In this document: piece by piece, positions 1 to 8,664 of the stretch
How the letters are laid out: each line of letters opens with the position of its first letter
Position numbering within the stretch: the stretch's first letter is position 1
Assembly (NCBI GenBank): GCA_016234685.1
Contig: JACRAT010000022.1
Span: 1 to 40,230, forward strand
DNA from: Nitrosomonadales bacterium
GTDB lineage: Bacteria; Pseudomonadota; Gammaproteobacteria; Burkholderiales; Gallionellaceae
Direction of reading: 5' to 3'
DNA length: 40,230 bases
The notes under the pieces: generated by a model
The model's database searches: none
Seen by the model: the letters and a program-made list of their open reading frames with translations, nothing else
What the model was told of the DNA's origin: nothing
Program-made: the position numbers and the translations under genes

Positions 1-679
1 CGCCCACGCCCCAGCCGACCACGCCGATGCCGTTAATCATCGTGGTATGAGAGTCGGTGCCGACCAGCGTGTCGGGATACGTCACGCCGTCCTTTTGCAG
101 CACGCCGCGCGCCAGATATTCGAGGTTAACCTGATGCACGATGCCGATGCCGGGCGGCACGACCTTGAATGTATCGAATGCCTGCATGCCCCATTTCATG
201 AAGCGATAGCGCTCGGTGTTGCGCTCGAATTCCAGCCCCATGTTGATCTTCAGTGCGTCGGGATTGTTGTAGCTGTCGATCTGCACCGAGTGGTCGACCA
301 CGAGGTTCACCGGCACCAGCGGCTCGATGATCTTGGGGTCTTTGCCCATTGCGGCGGCGGCATCGCGCATGGCGGCGAGGTCGGCCAGCAGCGGCACGCC
401 GGTGAAGTCTTGCAGCACGATGCGCGCCACGACAAAAGGAATCTCTTCGGTGCGCGCTGCATTCGGCTTCCAGTTCGCCAGCTCACGCACATGCGCTTCG
501 GTCACCTTCTTGCCGTCGCAGTTGCGCAGCACCGATTCCAGCACGATGCGGATGGGGACAGGCAGGCGCGAGATGTTGCCGATACCGGCAGTTTCCAGCG
601 CGGGCAGGGAGTACAGCGTAGCTTGCTTGCCGGAGGCGAGGTTGAAAGTCTGACGCGAATTGAAGAGGTTGTGCGACAT
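1..679 (-). CDS. acnA: Aconitate hydratase A, N-terminal part (runs off the left edge)
   Basis: The minus-strand frame is open from the ATG at 679 to the window edge, giving about 226 residues. It starts [18 protein letters not shown] and contains the aconitase segment GTDSHTTM followed by a glycine-rich stretch near residue 215, typical of the AcnA/IRP1 family. The family isomerises citrate to isocitrate in the TCA cycle using a [4Fe-4S] cluster. The cluster cysteines lie in the part outside the window. A GGAG stretch about 8 bases before the ATG supports the start. A perfect TATAAT lies about 40 bases upstream on the same strand (719-724). The family assignment is secure; completeness cannot be judged. 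Confidence 0.93.
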   Translation of the reverse strand, partial: MSHNLFNSRQTFNLASGKQATLYSLPALETAGIGNISRLPVPIRIVLESVLRNCDGKKVTEAHVRELANWKPNAARTEEIPFVVARIVLQDFTGVPLLADLAAMRDAAAAMGKDPKIIEPLVPVNLVVDHSVQIDSYNNPDALKINMGLEFERNTERYRFMKWGMQAFDTFKVVPPGIGIVHQVNLEYLARGVLQKDGVTYPDTLVGTDSHTTMINGIGVVGWGVG

Positions 680-718
680 GGTGAAGGCTCCGAAAGGCGA
701 TGAGGTGGTTAAGCCGCA

Positions 719-724
719 ATTATA
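719..724 (-). promoter_or_regulatory. Putative -10 box of acnA
   Basis: The minus strand reads TATAAT here, flanked by CGCGC, about 40 bases before the acnA ATG. No convincing -35 hexamer was found. Confidence 0.45.
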
Positions 725-840
725 GCGCGGCGGGGGCAGGGCAGGCGCGGGCTGCTGCGATAGTTGGCGAGACGGCCCGGTCAGCTGGAAAGTTTGATAT
801 TCTCCTTGCTGAGCGGACAACTAATCCAGAAAAGCTCGCC

Positions 841-870
841 CGGGCAGTATTTTGAGGGGAATGCTGCCCG
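841..870 (+). promoter_or_regulatory. Hairpin in the leader of the MBL-fold gene
   Basis: CGGGCAGTAT (841-850) pairs with ATGCTGCCCG (861-870) over 10 base pairs including one G-U, leaving a 10-base loop. It ends 18 bases before the ribosome-binding site GGAGG (889-893) of the next gene. It has no T-tract, so it looks like a leader structure or protein-binding palindrome rather than a terminator. The rest of 680-900 contains no gene I can support. Confidence 0.4.
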
Positions 871-900
871 ATTCAACTTCAGCTCGTCGGAGGAAAAAAC

Positions 901-1659
901 ATGCGCAATATCGCCCTGTTCAGCTCAGAGAATCATCAGTTTATTCTGCTGAATGAAAGCGAACCCGGAGAGGAAGACGGCGTTCGTTCCAATCAATATC
1001 TGGTGCTGCACGATGGGGACGGCGTGTTGCTCGATCCGGGTGGCTTTGGGGTGATGCCGCGCGTGCTGGCCGAGATGCTGCGCTATATCGGTCCGCAACA
1101 ACTAAAGGGCATCGTGCTTTCGCATCAGGACCCGGACATCGTCGGCGGTATTTCGACTTGGCTCGATCTGACCGATGCGCCGGTGTATGTCTCGCGCATC
1201 TGGCTGCGCTTCTTGCCGCATTACGGCATACGCGGGATGCACCGCTTCGTCGGTGTGCCGGACGAGGGCATGGTGTTCGAGGTGGCGCCAGGCTTCGATC
1301 TGCAACTGGTTCCAGCGCATTTTCTGCATTCGGAAGGCCAGATCAACGTCTACGATCCGCAATCGCGCATCCTGTTTTCCGGCGACATCGGCGCGGCCAT
1401 CCTGCCGGGAGATCAGAACTACGCTTACGTGGATGATTTTCAGGCGCACCTGCCCTATATCGAGGCATTCCATCGCCGCTATATGTGCTCCAACCGTGCG
1501 GCTCGCATCTGGGTGAATATGGTTAGACGGCTGGATGTGGACATGATCGCGCCGCAGCATGGGCCAGTCTATCGCGGGCAGGCGGTCAAAGACTTTCTGG
1601 ATTGGTTCAGCGAATTACAATGTGGTATCGATCTGATGACCGATAGCGGACACGTTTAG
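901..1659 (+). CDS. Metallo-beta-lactamase-fold protein, diiron (ODP/flavodiiron-like) type
   Basis: A 252-residue soluble protein with the metal-ligand pattern of the MBL domain of flavodiiron proteins and stand-alone oxygen-binding diiron proteins. The pattern is H75-x-D77-x-D79 (in LSHQDPD), H143 after HFLHSEGQ, D162 in FSGDIG and H220 in PQHGPVYRG. Members lacking the flavodoxin domain, as here, bind or reduce O2 or NO and often act with signalling proteins. The start has a clear GGAGG 7 bases upstream. The stop lies 9 bases before the next ATG, so this gene and the downstream GGDEF-EAL gene almost certainly share a transcript, which suggests an O2/NO input to c-di-GMP. The exact activity is inferred; a generic MBL hydrolase is the alternative. 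Confidence 0.8.
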   Translation: MRNIALFSSENHQFILLNESEPGEEDGVRSNQYLVLHDGDGVLLDPGGFGVMPRVLAEMLRYIGPQQLKGIVLSHQDPDIVGGISTWLDLTDAPVYVSRIWLRFLPHYGIRGMHRFVGVPDEGMVFEVAPGFDLQLVPAHFLHSEGQINVYDPQSRILFSGDIGAAILPGDQNYAYVDDFQAHLPYIEAFHRRYMCSNRAARIWVNMVRRLDVDMIAPQHGPVYRGQAVKDFLDWFSELQCGIDLMTDSGHV

Positions 1660-1668
1660 GAGAGTGTC

Positions 1669-3852
1669 ATGCCATCCATTTTTACGGTAGCGCCGCAGAA
1701 TCTGGAGGAGATGCGCCAGCAGGTTCTGGAGCGCTTCGCCGGGTTGATCGAGAGTCAGAATCGCACCAATCATTTCGCCACGAATGTCGGTGAACTGGTT
1801 CACGACATCAATGCAGACATCGCCATAGGGCTGAGGAATGCCATTCAACTGATTGAGCGGACTGATATTAGTCCGGCTGAAAAGCAGGCGGTTCAAGTCC
1901 AGTTGCAGGGCGAGATCGAGCACGCAAAACGGCTGGATGCAACGTTGGCGCTGCTGTTGCGCGAGCGCCAGCGCCAGTGGGGCGAGAACAGCGACGATCT
2001 CAAGCGCATCATGTTCGACTTTAGCCGCACGCTGGAGAATCTGGCCGGCACGCTGATCGAGAAGGATCTGCTCGAACGCCAGAGCCATGTGCTGGAGAAC
2101 ATCATCATCTCGCACGAGAAGGTGTCGCAGTGGCGGCTGTTCGTGCAGGAGATATTGGCTAGTTTTCACGCCATCTTTCCGTTCAACTTCTTTTTCATCG
2201 CCTTTGCCGAAGAGAGCGGGTTGGTGCTCTACCTGTATTTCCTTGGTGATTATTCCGATGAGGTGAAGTCGCTGGTGCGCAGCAAGCTGATCCGCGACAT
2301 GCTGGAAAAGCTCAATCTTCCAGCAGATACGCTGACGGACATCGAAGAGTTCCAGATGCCTGCGCCAGCCGGAGCGGAATCCATCGACGACATCAGCATG
2401 ATTACGGTGGCGGTACCTGAACTGGATATTCTCAATCTGGCGGGCGTGTTGGGGGTGGCTTACGGTTCTTTGCAGAAGCTTTCGGTGCAGGAGACCAGCG
2501 TCATCCGCTCGATTCTGGCAGTGATGGTGATGGTGGTCGGCTCCAGCAAGGCGTTGAGCAAGACCATGTCCGAACTGGAATATTACTCGACCCACGACCC
2601 CCTGACCGGCTTGCATAATCGCCGTTACTTCAACGAGATGATGGAGTATGAGATCGGTCGTTCCGAGCGCCATGCCCATGAGTTCTCGGTGCTGATGCTG
2701 GATCTGGATGACTTCAAGGACATCAACGACACCTACGGACACCCGTGCGGAGACACGACCTTGCGCGGCGTGGCCGAAGCCTTGCGTTCCGTCATGCGGC
2801 TGGGCGACCTCGCCACCCGCATCGGCGGCGACGAATTCGCCATCATTCTGACTGAGACGGGGCAGGAGGGGGGCAAGGTGGTGGCGGAGAAGCTGCGCAC
2901 CGAGTTGCGCGGCATGGTATTCGAAGGGCTGGGTGGCAAGACCTTTCATATCACCACCTCCATCGGACTCATCACTTATCCGCATGACGCGCAGAACCTT
3001 TCTGATCTGATGGCGGGGGTGGACATCGGGTTGTATCGCGCCAAGAAGATGGGCAAGGACAGCGTCTGTACCGTCGATGCCGTGGAAGACAAGGTGCAGA
3101 CCGGGCGCATCATCCGCGACCACGCCGAGAAGCTGCGCAACTATCTCAGCACCGACCGCATCATTCCCTACTATCAGCCCATCATCGACTGCAAGACAGG
3201 CGAGATTTTCGCCTACGAAACGCTGGCGCGTTTATGTGAACCCGGCGGGGCGACCATCTCTGCCGGGATGTTCATCGAGACGATAGAAAAATACGGGTTG
3301 GGGCGTGATCTGGATCGCGTCATCATCCGCAAGTCGCTCGATGCGCTGAAGCAGACACTCAACGAGGGGAAGGCGGCGAAGAAGCTGTTCATCAACCTTT
3401 CCGCGCAAGAGATCCAAGGGCGTGGGGTGTTGGGTTTCGCCGAACAACTTTGTCATGAGCTGGAGCTGCCGCCGCAGAATCTGGTGTTCGAGATCCTCGA
3501 ACGCGACGCCATCAGCGACATGACGCACATGCGCAAATTCCTGTCTGAGTTGCAGAAGAAGGGCTTCTCCTTCGCGCTGGACGACTTTGGCAGCGGCTAC
3601 AATTCCTTCCATTACCTGCGCGAATTACGCTTCGAATTCGTCAAGTTGGATGGCGATTTCGTGCGCAATATGCTGACCTCCAAGATCGACTTGGCGCTGG
3701 TCACCAATCTGGCGCATCTGTGCGAAGACCTCGGCATTTTGATGGTGGCGGAGTTCGTTGAGTCGGGCGAGATCATGGAAAAGCTTCAGGAGATCGGCGT
3801 GGCTTACGCCCAAGGTTTCCATCTTGGTGTGCCGACACCCCGGATGGCCTGA
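1669..3852 (+). CDS. GGDEF-EAL c-di-GMP signalling protein
   Basis: A 727-residue protein. Residues 1-300 are an N-terminal region with helical stretches and a GAF-like portion (about 150-300) and no obvious membrane segments. The diguanylate cyclase domain has an intact GGDEF motif (residues 386-390) preceded at the canonical distance by an RxxD inhibitory site (RLGD). The phosphodiesterase domain (about 480-720) has ETLAR in place of EALxR, which keeps the catalytic Glu. It also keeps the NLSAQ Asn, FEILERD Glu, LDDFGSG Asp pair, VKLDG Lys, AEFVE Glu and QGFHLG Gln. Both domains therefore look catalytically competent. AGGAGA precedes the ATG. It is translationally close to the upstream diiron MBL gene, a probable sensor partner. 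It lies where rnc or lepB often precede era in relatives. Confidence 0.92.
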   Translation: MPSIFTVAPQNLEEMRQQVLERFAGLIESQNRTNHFATNVGELVHDINADIAIGLRNAIQLIERTDISPAEKQAVQVQLQGEIEHAKRLDATLALLLRERQRQWGENSDDLKRIMFDFSRTLENLAGTLIEKDLLERQSHVLENIIISHEKVSQWRLFVQEILASFHAIFPFNFFFIAFAEESGLVLYLYFLGDYSDEVKSLVRSKLIRDMLEKLNLPADTLTDIEEFQMPAPAGAESIDDISMITVAVPELDILNLAGVLGVAYGSLQKLSVQETSVIRSILAVMVMVVGSSKALSKTMSELEYYSTHDPLTGLHNRRYFNEMMEYEIGRSERHAHEFSVLMLDLDDFKDINDTYGHPCGDTTLRGVAEALRSVMRLGDLATRIGGDEFAIILTETGQEGGKVVAEKLRTELRGMVFEGLGGKTFHITTSIGLITYPHDAQNLSDLMAGVDIGLYRAKKMGKDSVCTVDAVEDKVQTGRIIRDHAEKLRNYLSTDRIIPYYQPIIDCKTGEIFAYETLARLCEPGGATISAGMFIETIEKYGLGRDLDRVIIRKSLDALKQTLNEGKAAKKLFINLSAQEIQGRGVLGFAEQLCHELELPPQNLVFEILERDAISDMTHMRKFLSELQKKGFSFALDDFGSGYNSFHYLRELRFEFVKLDGDFVRNMLTSKIDLALVTNLAHLCEDLGILMVAEFVESGEIMEKLQEIGVAYAQGFHLGVPTPRMA

Positions 3853-3911
3853 GCCGCATCGTCCGTCGCATGGCGGGCGGTTTTGCCGGGGGCGGCTTTT
3901 CAGCGTATCAT

Positions 3912-3930
3912 CGCCCGCAAAATTCGGGCG
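3912..3930 (+). promoter_or_regulatory. Leader hairpin and -10-like site before era
   Basis: CGCCCG (3912-3917) and CGGGCG (3925-3930) form a short stem with a 7-base loop. A TATCAT hexamer (3906-3911) directly before it could be the -10 of the era operon. The 145-base gap after the GGDEF-EAL gene holds nothing else I can support. Confidence 0.25.
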
Positions 3931-3997
3931 GCTTCGCCCCGCTCCTCCGCCCCGGACAGCCTGACCGCTGGTGCAGGGTAACTCTCTGAAAGTATCT

Positions 3998-4891
3998 ATG
4001 AATAACGACGTACCTTTCCGCAGTGGCTTCGTCGCCATCGTTGGTCGCCCTAATGTGGGCAAATCCACGCTGCTCAACCACCTCATCGGACAGAAGATCA
4101 GCATTACTTCACGCAAGGCGCAGACCACGCGTCATCGCATCACCGGCATCCGTACCGATGCCGACTGCCAGTATGTCTTCGTCGATACTCCCGGCTTTCA
4201 GACCAAGCATCTGAACGCGCTGAATCGCGGCATGAATCGGGTGGTCAACACTAGCCTGCGCGACGTGCAAGTGGTGCTGTTCGTGGTCGAGGCGCGCCAT
4301 TACGACGAGCGCGACCAGCAGGTGGTCAAACTGTTGCCTGCCGATGTGCCGGTGATTCTGGTCATCAACAAGGCAGACATGCTGGAGGACAAGGCGGAAC
4401 TGCTGCCGTTCATCCAGCAACTGTCGGCAGATTTTGCCTATGCCGCCATCGTTCCGGTGAGCGCCAAGCAGAACAAGCAACTCGATACCTTGCTCGAAGC
4501 GGTGCGCGGCAAGTTGCCGGAAGGCGAGTTAATCTACGCCGAAGACGACATCACCGACCGCAACGAACGCTTCCTCGCCGCCGAGATGCTGCGCGAGAAG
4601 GTGTTCCGTTTCACCGGCGAAGAGCTACCGTACTCCGTCAGCGTGGTCATCGAGCAGTTCAAGCAAGAGGGGCGCCTGCGCCGCATCCACGCTGCCATCC
4701 TCGTCGACAAGGAGGCCCACAAGGCCATGCTGATCGGCAAGAAGGGTGAGAAGCTCAAGGAGATCGCCACCCAAGCGCGTCTCGACATGGAAAAGCTGTT
4801 CGACGGCAAGGTGTTCCTCGAAGTGTTCGTCAAGGTCAAGAGCGGCTGGGCGGACAGCGAGCAGGTGTTGCGATCTCTGGGTTATGAATGA
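3998..4891 (+). CDS. era: GTPase Era, 16S rRNA-binding ribosome assembly factor
   Basis: A 297-residue protein starting [12 protein letters not shown]1 is GRPNVGKS, G3 is DTPG and G4 is NKAD. A C-terminal KH domain holds the GKKGEKLK loop and ends [15 protein letters not shown], as in Era. Era binds the 3' end of 16S rRNA and acts in 30S maturation. An in-frame GTG at 3971 would add 9 residues, but the ATG at 3998 gives the usual family N-terminus and is preferred despite a weak ribosome-binding site. The stop overlaps the recO start (ATGA at 4888-4891). The order era-recO-pdxJ-acpS is standard in beta- and gammaproteobacteria. Confidence 0.96.
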   Translation: MNNDVPFRSGFVAIVGRPNVGKSTLLNHLIGQKISITSRKAQTTRHRITGIRTDADCQYVFVDTPGFQTKHLNALNRGMNRVVNTSLRDVQVVLFVVEARHYDERDQQVVKLLPADVPVILVINKADMLEDKAELLPFIQQLSADFAYAAIVPVSAKQNKQLDTLLEAVRGKLPEGELIYAEDDITDRNERFLAAEMLREKVFRFTGEELPYSVSVVIEQFKQEGRLRRIHAAILVDKEAHKAMLIGKKGEKLKEIATQARLDMEKLFDGKVFLEVFVKVKSGWADSEQVLRSLGYE

Positions 4892-5610
4892 CCGCAGCTA
4901 AGCAGCGCATTCAGGAGCAGCCCGCCTTCGTGCTACACAGCCAGCCGTTCAGGGAGACCAGTCTGATACTGGAGGTGTTTAGCCGGGAGCATGGCATGTT
5001 GCCCATCGTGGCACGGGGGGCGCGGCGACCGCGCTCTGCGGTGCGCGGGGTGCTGATGAGTTTTCAGCCCTTGTTGCTCTCTTGGTTCGGCAAGGGCGAG
5101 GTGAAGACGCTGCACAGCGCAGAGTGGCAGGGCGGGCAACCGCAGTTGCAGGGCACGGCGCTGATGTGCGGCTTTTACCTCAACGAACTGCTCATCAACC
5201 TGTTGGCGCGCGACGATCCTCACGAAGCACTGTTCGATTATTACCGGGCGACGCTGTACCGGCTGGCGCACGAAGACGATCACGCGGCGACCTTGCGCTG
5301 TTTCGAGAAACATCTGTTGCAGGAGTTGGGCTACGCGCTCTCACTGGAGCATGAGGCGGGCAGTGCCAAGCCGATTGCGCCGGAGGCGGATTACCGCTAT
5401 GTTGCCGAGCGGGGGGCGTTGCCGGAGCGCGCCACGCAAGAGGGCCTGCCGTTGCGTGGCAAGACCTTGCTGGACATGGCAGCGGACGATTACCGCGATC
5501 CGCTGACGGCGCAGCAGAGCAAGCAGTTGATGCGGCTGTTGCTGAATCACCACTTGGGTGGGCGGGCGCTGCATACGCGCGAACTGATTAAGGACTTGCA
5601 AAAACTATGA
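4888..5610 (+). CDS. recO: DNA repair protein RecO
   Basis: A 240-residue protein with the N-terminal OB-fold pattern ([20 protein letters not shown], then the basic ARGARRPRS) followed by the helical RecO C-terminal domain. RecO loads RecA onto SSB-coated gapped DNA with RecR. The C-terminal half lacks the zinc-binding cysteine set seen in some RecO proteins. The start overlaps the era stop, and the stop overlaps the pdxJ start (ATGA at 5607-5610), so the three genes are translationally coupled. Confidence 0.94.
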   Translation: MTAAKQRIQEQPAFVLHSQPFRETSLILEVFSREHGMLPIVARGARRPRSAVRGVLMSFQPLLLSWFGKGEVKTLHSAEWQGGQPQLQGTALMCGFYLNELLINLLARDDPHEALFDYYRATLYRLAHEDDHAATLRCFEKHLLQELGYALSLEHEAGSAKPIAPEADYRYVAERGALPERATQEGLPLRGKTLLDMAADDYRDPLTAQQSKQLMRLLLNHHLGGRALHTRELIKDLQKL

Positions 5611-6323
5611 TCAAACTCGGACTCAACATCGACCACGTCGCCACCTTGCGCCAGGTGCGCGGTACGCGTTATCCCAATCTGGTGCGCGCCGCGCTGATCT
5701 GCGAAGAAGCCGGGGCGGATGCCATCACTATCCACCTGCGCGAAGACCGCCGTCACATCCAGGATGCCGACGTGGCGATCTTGCGTGGTATGTTGCAGAC
5801 GCGGATGAATCTGGAGTGCGCGGTGACGGAAGAGATGATCGCCCATGCGCTGCGCATCAAGCCGCACGACATCTGCCTCGTGCCCGAGCGCCGCGAAGAG
5901 CTGACCACTGAAGGCGGGCTGGACGTGGTGCGCCATTTCGATGCGGTGAGAAGTGCCACTGAGCGTTGCACCGAAGCTGGTATCCGTGTCTCGCTATTCA
6001 TTGACCCGGAAGAGAAGCAACTGGATGCCGCACAGGCACTGGGGGCACCGGTGGTCGAGATCCACACCGGTCGCTATGCTGATGCCGACAGCGTGGGCGA
6101 ACGCGAACATGAACTCGCCCGCATCCAGAACGCGGTCGCCCACGGTCATTCCCGTGGGCTGCAAGTCAACGCCGGGCACGGCCTCAACTACCACAACGTG
6201 CAGCCCATCGTCGCCATCCCGCACATCGCCGAACTCAACATCGGCCACGCCATCATCGCCGAGGCAGTGTTCATCGGGCTGGAGGCTGCGGTGAAAAAGA
6301 TGAAGGTCCTGCTGGCGGTTTGA
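5607..6323 (+). CDS. pdxJ: Pyridoxine 5'-phosphate synthase
   Basis: A 238-residue TIM-barrel enzyme starting [16 protein letters not shown] with the family segments [30 protein letters not shown] and [12 protein letters not shown]. PdxJ condenses 1-deoxyxylulose 5-phosphate with 3-amino-2-oxopropyl phosphate in the DXP-dependent vitamin B6 pathway. Length and motifs are normal. It is coupled to recO by a 4-base overlap and followed after 13 bases by acpS. Confidence 0.97.
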   Translation: MIKLGLNIDHVATLRQVRGTRYPNLVRAALICEEAGADAITIHLREDRRHIQDADVAILRGMLQTRMNLECAVTEEMIAHALRIKPHDICLVPERREELTTEGGLDVVRHFDAVRSATERCTEAGIRVSLFIDPEEKQLDAAQALGAPVVEIHTGRYADADSVGEREHELARIQNAVAHGHSRGLQVNAGHGLNYHNVQPIVAIPHIAELNIGHAIIAEAVFIGLEAAVKKMKVLLAV

Positions 6324-6336
6324 GCGGGGGAACGCA

Positions 6337-6714
6337 ATGATCCTAGGCATCGGCACCGACATCGTTGCCGTCGCACGCATCGAAGCTGCGGTGGCGCGCC
6401 ATGGCGAGGCCTTTGCCGCGCGCATCCTGAGCGAGCAAGAGCTGCCCGAATACGCCGCCCACGCCCATCCCGCCCGCTTCCTCGCCAAGCGTTTCGCCGC
6501 CAAAGAGGCTTTTGCCAAGGCCACCGGGCAAGGCCTGCGCCATCCCGTCACCCTGCAACGTCTCTCCATCACCCACGACGAACTCGGCAAACCCACTTTC
6601 ACCTTCGATGCCGAACTCACCCGCTATCTCCAACAACAAGGAGCGACCAGACATCATCTGAGCATCAGCGACGAGAAAGATACCGTGGTGGCGTTCGTGG
6701 TGATCGAGGGCTGA
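6337..6714 (+). CDS. acpS: Holo-[acyl-carrier-protein] synthase
   Basis: A 125-residue protein starting MILGIGTDIVAVARIE. It contains the phosphopantetheinyl transferase signature FLAKRFAAKEAFAKA with Mg-binding D8 and the Glu of the AAKE motif. AcpS transfers 4'-phosphopantetheine from CoA to acyl carrier protein for fatty acid synthesis. It is the last gene of the era-recO-pdxJ-acpS operon, as in many relatives. Confidence 0.96.
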   Translation: MILGIGTDIVAVARIEAAVARHGEAFAARILSEQELPEYAAHAHPARFLAKRFAAKEAFAKATGQGLRHPVTLQRLSITHDELGKPTFTFDAELTRYLQQQGATRHHLSISDEKDTVVAFVVIEG

Positions 6715-6728
6715 GGGGGCTCTCGGGC

Positions 6729-6761
6729 TGGATTACCGCCTGCGCGGGAACGACGGGATTG
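6729..6761. repeat. Degraded dispersed palindromic repeat (CCTGCGCGGG type)
   Basis: CTGGATTACCGCCTGCGCGG and the bases after it match the proteobacterial dispersed repeat built around CCCGCCTGCGCGGGAAYGAC. It lies between acpS and the MFS gene. A related copy in the opposite orientation is at 10424-10454. Confidence 0.5.
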
Positions 6762-6843
6762 CGAATCGGCCCGTCAGCCCGTTGCCACCGGGCAGGTGAC
6801 ACACGGGGTGGCGAACGAGCCGTGATCTGTGCGGCGGGCGGTG

Positions 6844-6849
6844 TAAAAT
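6844..6849 (+). promoter_or_regulatory. Putative -10 box of the MFS gene
   Basis: TAAAAT sits in the context GGTGTAAAATGCGCG, a common shape of betaproteobacterial promoters. It is 78 bases before the GTG start of the transporter. The -35 is not obvious. Confidence 0.3.
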
Positions 6850-6921
6850 GCGCGCCGCTGTTCTGCTTCTCTGATTGATTCGGATGAGTGGAGTCCGATA
6901 TCCAGCCCCAACGGCGAATCT

Positions 6922-8085
6922 GTGCATACTCAATCAAATTACTACTGGCGCATCGCCGGGTTCTATTTTTTCTACTTCGCCTTCGTCGGGATGTTTTCGC
7001 CCTATTGGGCGCTGTACCTGAAATCTATCGGATTCGGGGTGGTGGAGATCGGTATGTTGATGTCGGTGCAGCCGGTGATGCGGATGTTGGCGCCCAGCCT
7101 CTGGGGCTGGCTGGCGGATCATTCCGGCAGGCGGCTGATGGTGGTGCAATTGGCGGCAGCGCTGAGTGCGCTGGCGTATTGCGGCGTGTTCTTCGTCGAT
7201 CAGTTCTGGGGCATGTTGCTGGTGCTGGCGGCGCTGAGTTTCTTCTGGAGTGCCTCGATGCCGCTGGTGGAGGCGACGACGCTGACCTATCTCGGCAAGC
7301 GCTCGGCGCATTACGGGCGCATCCGCTCCTGGGGCTCGGTCGGCTTCATCGTCGCGGTGCTGGGGCTGGGCTACGCGCTGGATTACATCGACATCCGCTG
7401 GCTGCTTTGGGTGGGGCTGTTCATCATGCTGGGCATCCTGCTGTTCTCGCATCTCATTCCGCATGTTCCGGTGGAATCGCACCACAGCGACGATCAGCCG
7501 GTGCTGCGCATCGTGATGCAGCCGCAGGTGCTGGCGCTGTTCGGCGCTTGTTTCCTGATGGCGCTGGCGCACGGCCCGTATTACACCTTCTACTCGCTCT
7601 ATCTGGTCGAACACGGTTACAGCAAAAGCGCGGTGGGGATGTTGTGGGCGCTGGGCGTGATTTGCGAGATCGGCGTGTTCTTTCTGATGCCCTGGCTGAT
7701 GCGCCATGCCACTTTGCCGCAGATATTGACGGTCAGCTTGGCGCTGGCGGTGTTGCGCTTCGTGCTGATCGGCTGGCAAGTAGATTCGTTGCCGCTGGTG
7801 TTGTTTGCCCAAGTGTTGCACGCGGCGACTTTTGGCTCTTTCCACGCCTCATCGGTTGCACTCATCCACCATTTCTTTCGCGGACGTCACCAGTCGCGCG
7901 GTCAGGCGCTATTCGGCAGCATCACCTACGGTGCGGGCGGGATGCTGGGCGGCTTGTTGAGCGGCCCGCTCTGGCAGCACTGGGGCGCGTCGGTGATGTA
8001 CTCGATGAGTGCGCTGGCGGCCTTGCTCGGGGTGTTGCTGATGCGCTGGAAGTTGCGTAGCGTGGAGGGGCATTCGTCCCGATAG
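6922..8085 (+). CDS. MFS transporter, phenylpropionate-permease-like (MFS_1_like) family
   Basis: A 387-residue integral membrane protein with about 12 hydrophobic segments. The N-terminus is YYWRIAGFYFFYFAFVGMFSP, followed by the first-loop motif LWGWLADHSGRR. This pattern (YFAxxGxxxPYWALYLKS) is that of the HcaT/PPP subgroup of the major facilitator superfamily. The substrate cannot be told from sequence. The GTG at 6922 is chosen because it keeps the first transmembrane helix and the next in-frame ATG would cut into it; its ribosome-binding site is weak. It is convergent with the rhodanese gene at 8177. Confidence 0.85.
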   Translation: MHTQSNYYWRIAGFYFFYFAFVGMFSPYWALYLKSIGFGVVEIGMLMSVQPVMRMLAPSLWGWLADHSGRRLMVVQLAAALSALAYCGVFFVDQFWGMLLVLAALSFFWSASMPLVEATTLTYLGKRSAHYGRIRSWGSVGFIVAVLGLGYALDYIDIRWLLWVGLFIMLGILLFSHLIPHVPVESHHSDDQPVLRIVMQPQVLALFGACFLMALAHGPYYTFYSLYLVEHGYSKSAVGMLWALGVICEIGVFFLMPWLMRHATLPQILTVSLALAVLRFVLIGWQVDSLPLVLFAQVLHAATFGSFHASSVALIHHFFRGRHQSRGQALFGSITYGAGGMLGGLLSGPLWQHWGASVMYSMSALAALLGVLLMRWKLRSVEGHSSR

Positions 8086-8108
8086 GGCGGAGTGTCAGAT
8101 TAAGGATG

Positions 8109-8143
8109 CCCTTCGACTAGGTTCTCCTGAGTTTATCGAAGGG
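8109..8143. repeat. Dispersed palindrome (CCCTTCGA...TCGAAGGG)
   Basis: A perfect 8-bp inverted repeat (8109-8116 and 8136-8143) is followed by ATCAGGGCGAACGG. This resembles the widespread proteobacterial repeat with CCCTTCGACAGGCTCAGGGC. It lies between convergent genes and may act as a bidirectional terminator, although no T-tract follows. Confidence 0.55.
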
Positions 8144-8176
8144 ATCAGGGCGAACGGTGGGGCTACTTGAAGACGA

Positions 8177-8563
8177 TCAGGTCTGCGCCCAAGGCAGGCC
8201 GTCGAAGCGCCAGCCGTTGTGCGAATTACGATGGTGGCTGTCGTCCAGATCGCCCTCGAAGCCGCTGTCCACGTTGTAGATCTGGGTCAGTCCGGCCCGT
8301 TCCAGCATCAGCCCGGCGTCGAGCGAGCGACGGCCCGAGCGGCAGATCAGCACCACCGGGCGATTGGCGCTGGCGGCCTTTTTCACCTGCGCGACGAAGT
8401 TGGGGTTGATGTCCCAGTCTGGCCCATCCACCCAAGGGATGAGCATGGAGCCGACCGGGTGGCCGACGAACATGTGTTCCATCTCGCTGCGCACATCGAC
8501 GAAGATGGCCTCGGGAGTGTTGCGCAGAAAATCGTAAGCCTGCTTCGGGGTCAGGTGTTCCAT
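8177..8563 (-). CDS. Rhodanese-like sulfurtransferase
   Basis: A 128-residue single-domain rhodanese starting MEHLTPKQAYDFL, with FVDVRSEMEH and the active-site loop CRSGRRS. It probably transfers sulfane sulfur through the loop cysteine. The ATG at 8563 is preceded by GAGGA. The frame is open further upstream to 8692, but that extension has no rhodanese character and overlaps the divergent recJ start. It differs in sequence from the second rhodanese at 25189. Confidence 0.88.
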   Translation of the reverse strand: MEHLTPKQAYDFLRNTPEAIFVDVRSEMEHMFVGHPVGSMLIPWVDGPDWDINPNFVAQVKKAASANRPVVLICRSGRRSLDAGLMLERAGLTQIYNVDSGFEGDLDDSHHRNSHNGWRFDGLPWAQT

Positions 8564-8594
8564 GAGGTGTTCCTCGTTCAGTGGATATGCCGCC

Positions 8595-8638
8595 AGTTTA
8601 ACGCAGCCGAGCTGTGCTGCGCTGACTGCTGCTAAACT
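8595..8638. promoter_or_regulatory. Divergent -10 candidates for the rhodanese gene and recJ
   Basis: TAAACT occurs on the minus strand at 8595-8600 (towards the rhodanese gene) and on the plus strand at 8633-8638 (towards recJ). Both lie in a C/G-rich context in the 101-base divergent spacer. No clear -35 was seen for either. Confidence 0.25.
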
Positions 8639-8664
8639 CGCGCCCCCGGAACCACGATCACCAG

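Noticed and set aside
764..952. A 62-codon plus-strand frame overlapping the start of the MBL gene
   Set aside because: It overlaps the MBL gene in another frame, has no ribosome-binding site and contains the leader hairpin.
1615..3123. A 502-codon open minus-strand frame opposite the GGDEF-EAL gene
   Set aside because: It is antisense to an unmistakable gene, rich in His/Gln/Arg/Leu as expected for the reverse complement of GC-rich coding DNA, and has no domain motif.
6888..8060. A 390-codon open frame overlapping the MFS gene in another plus frame
   Set aside because: It is Arg/Gly/Ala-rich and lacks membrane segments, whereas the +1 frame gives a clear 12-helix transporter.
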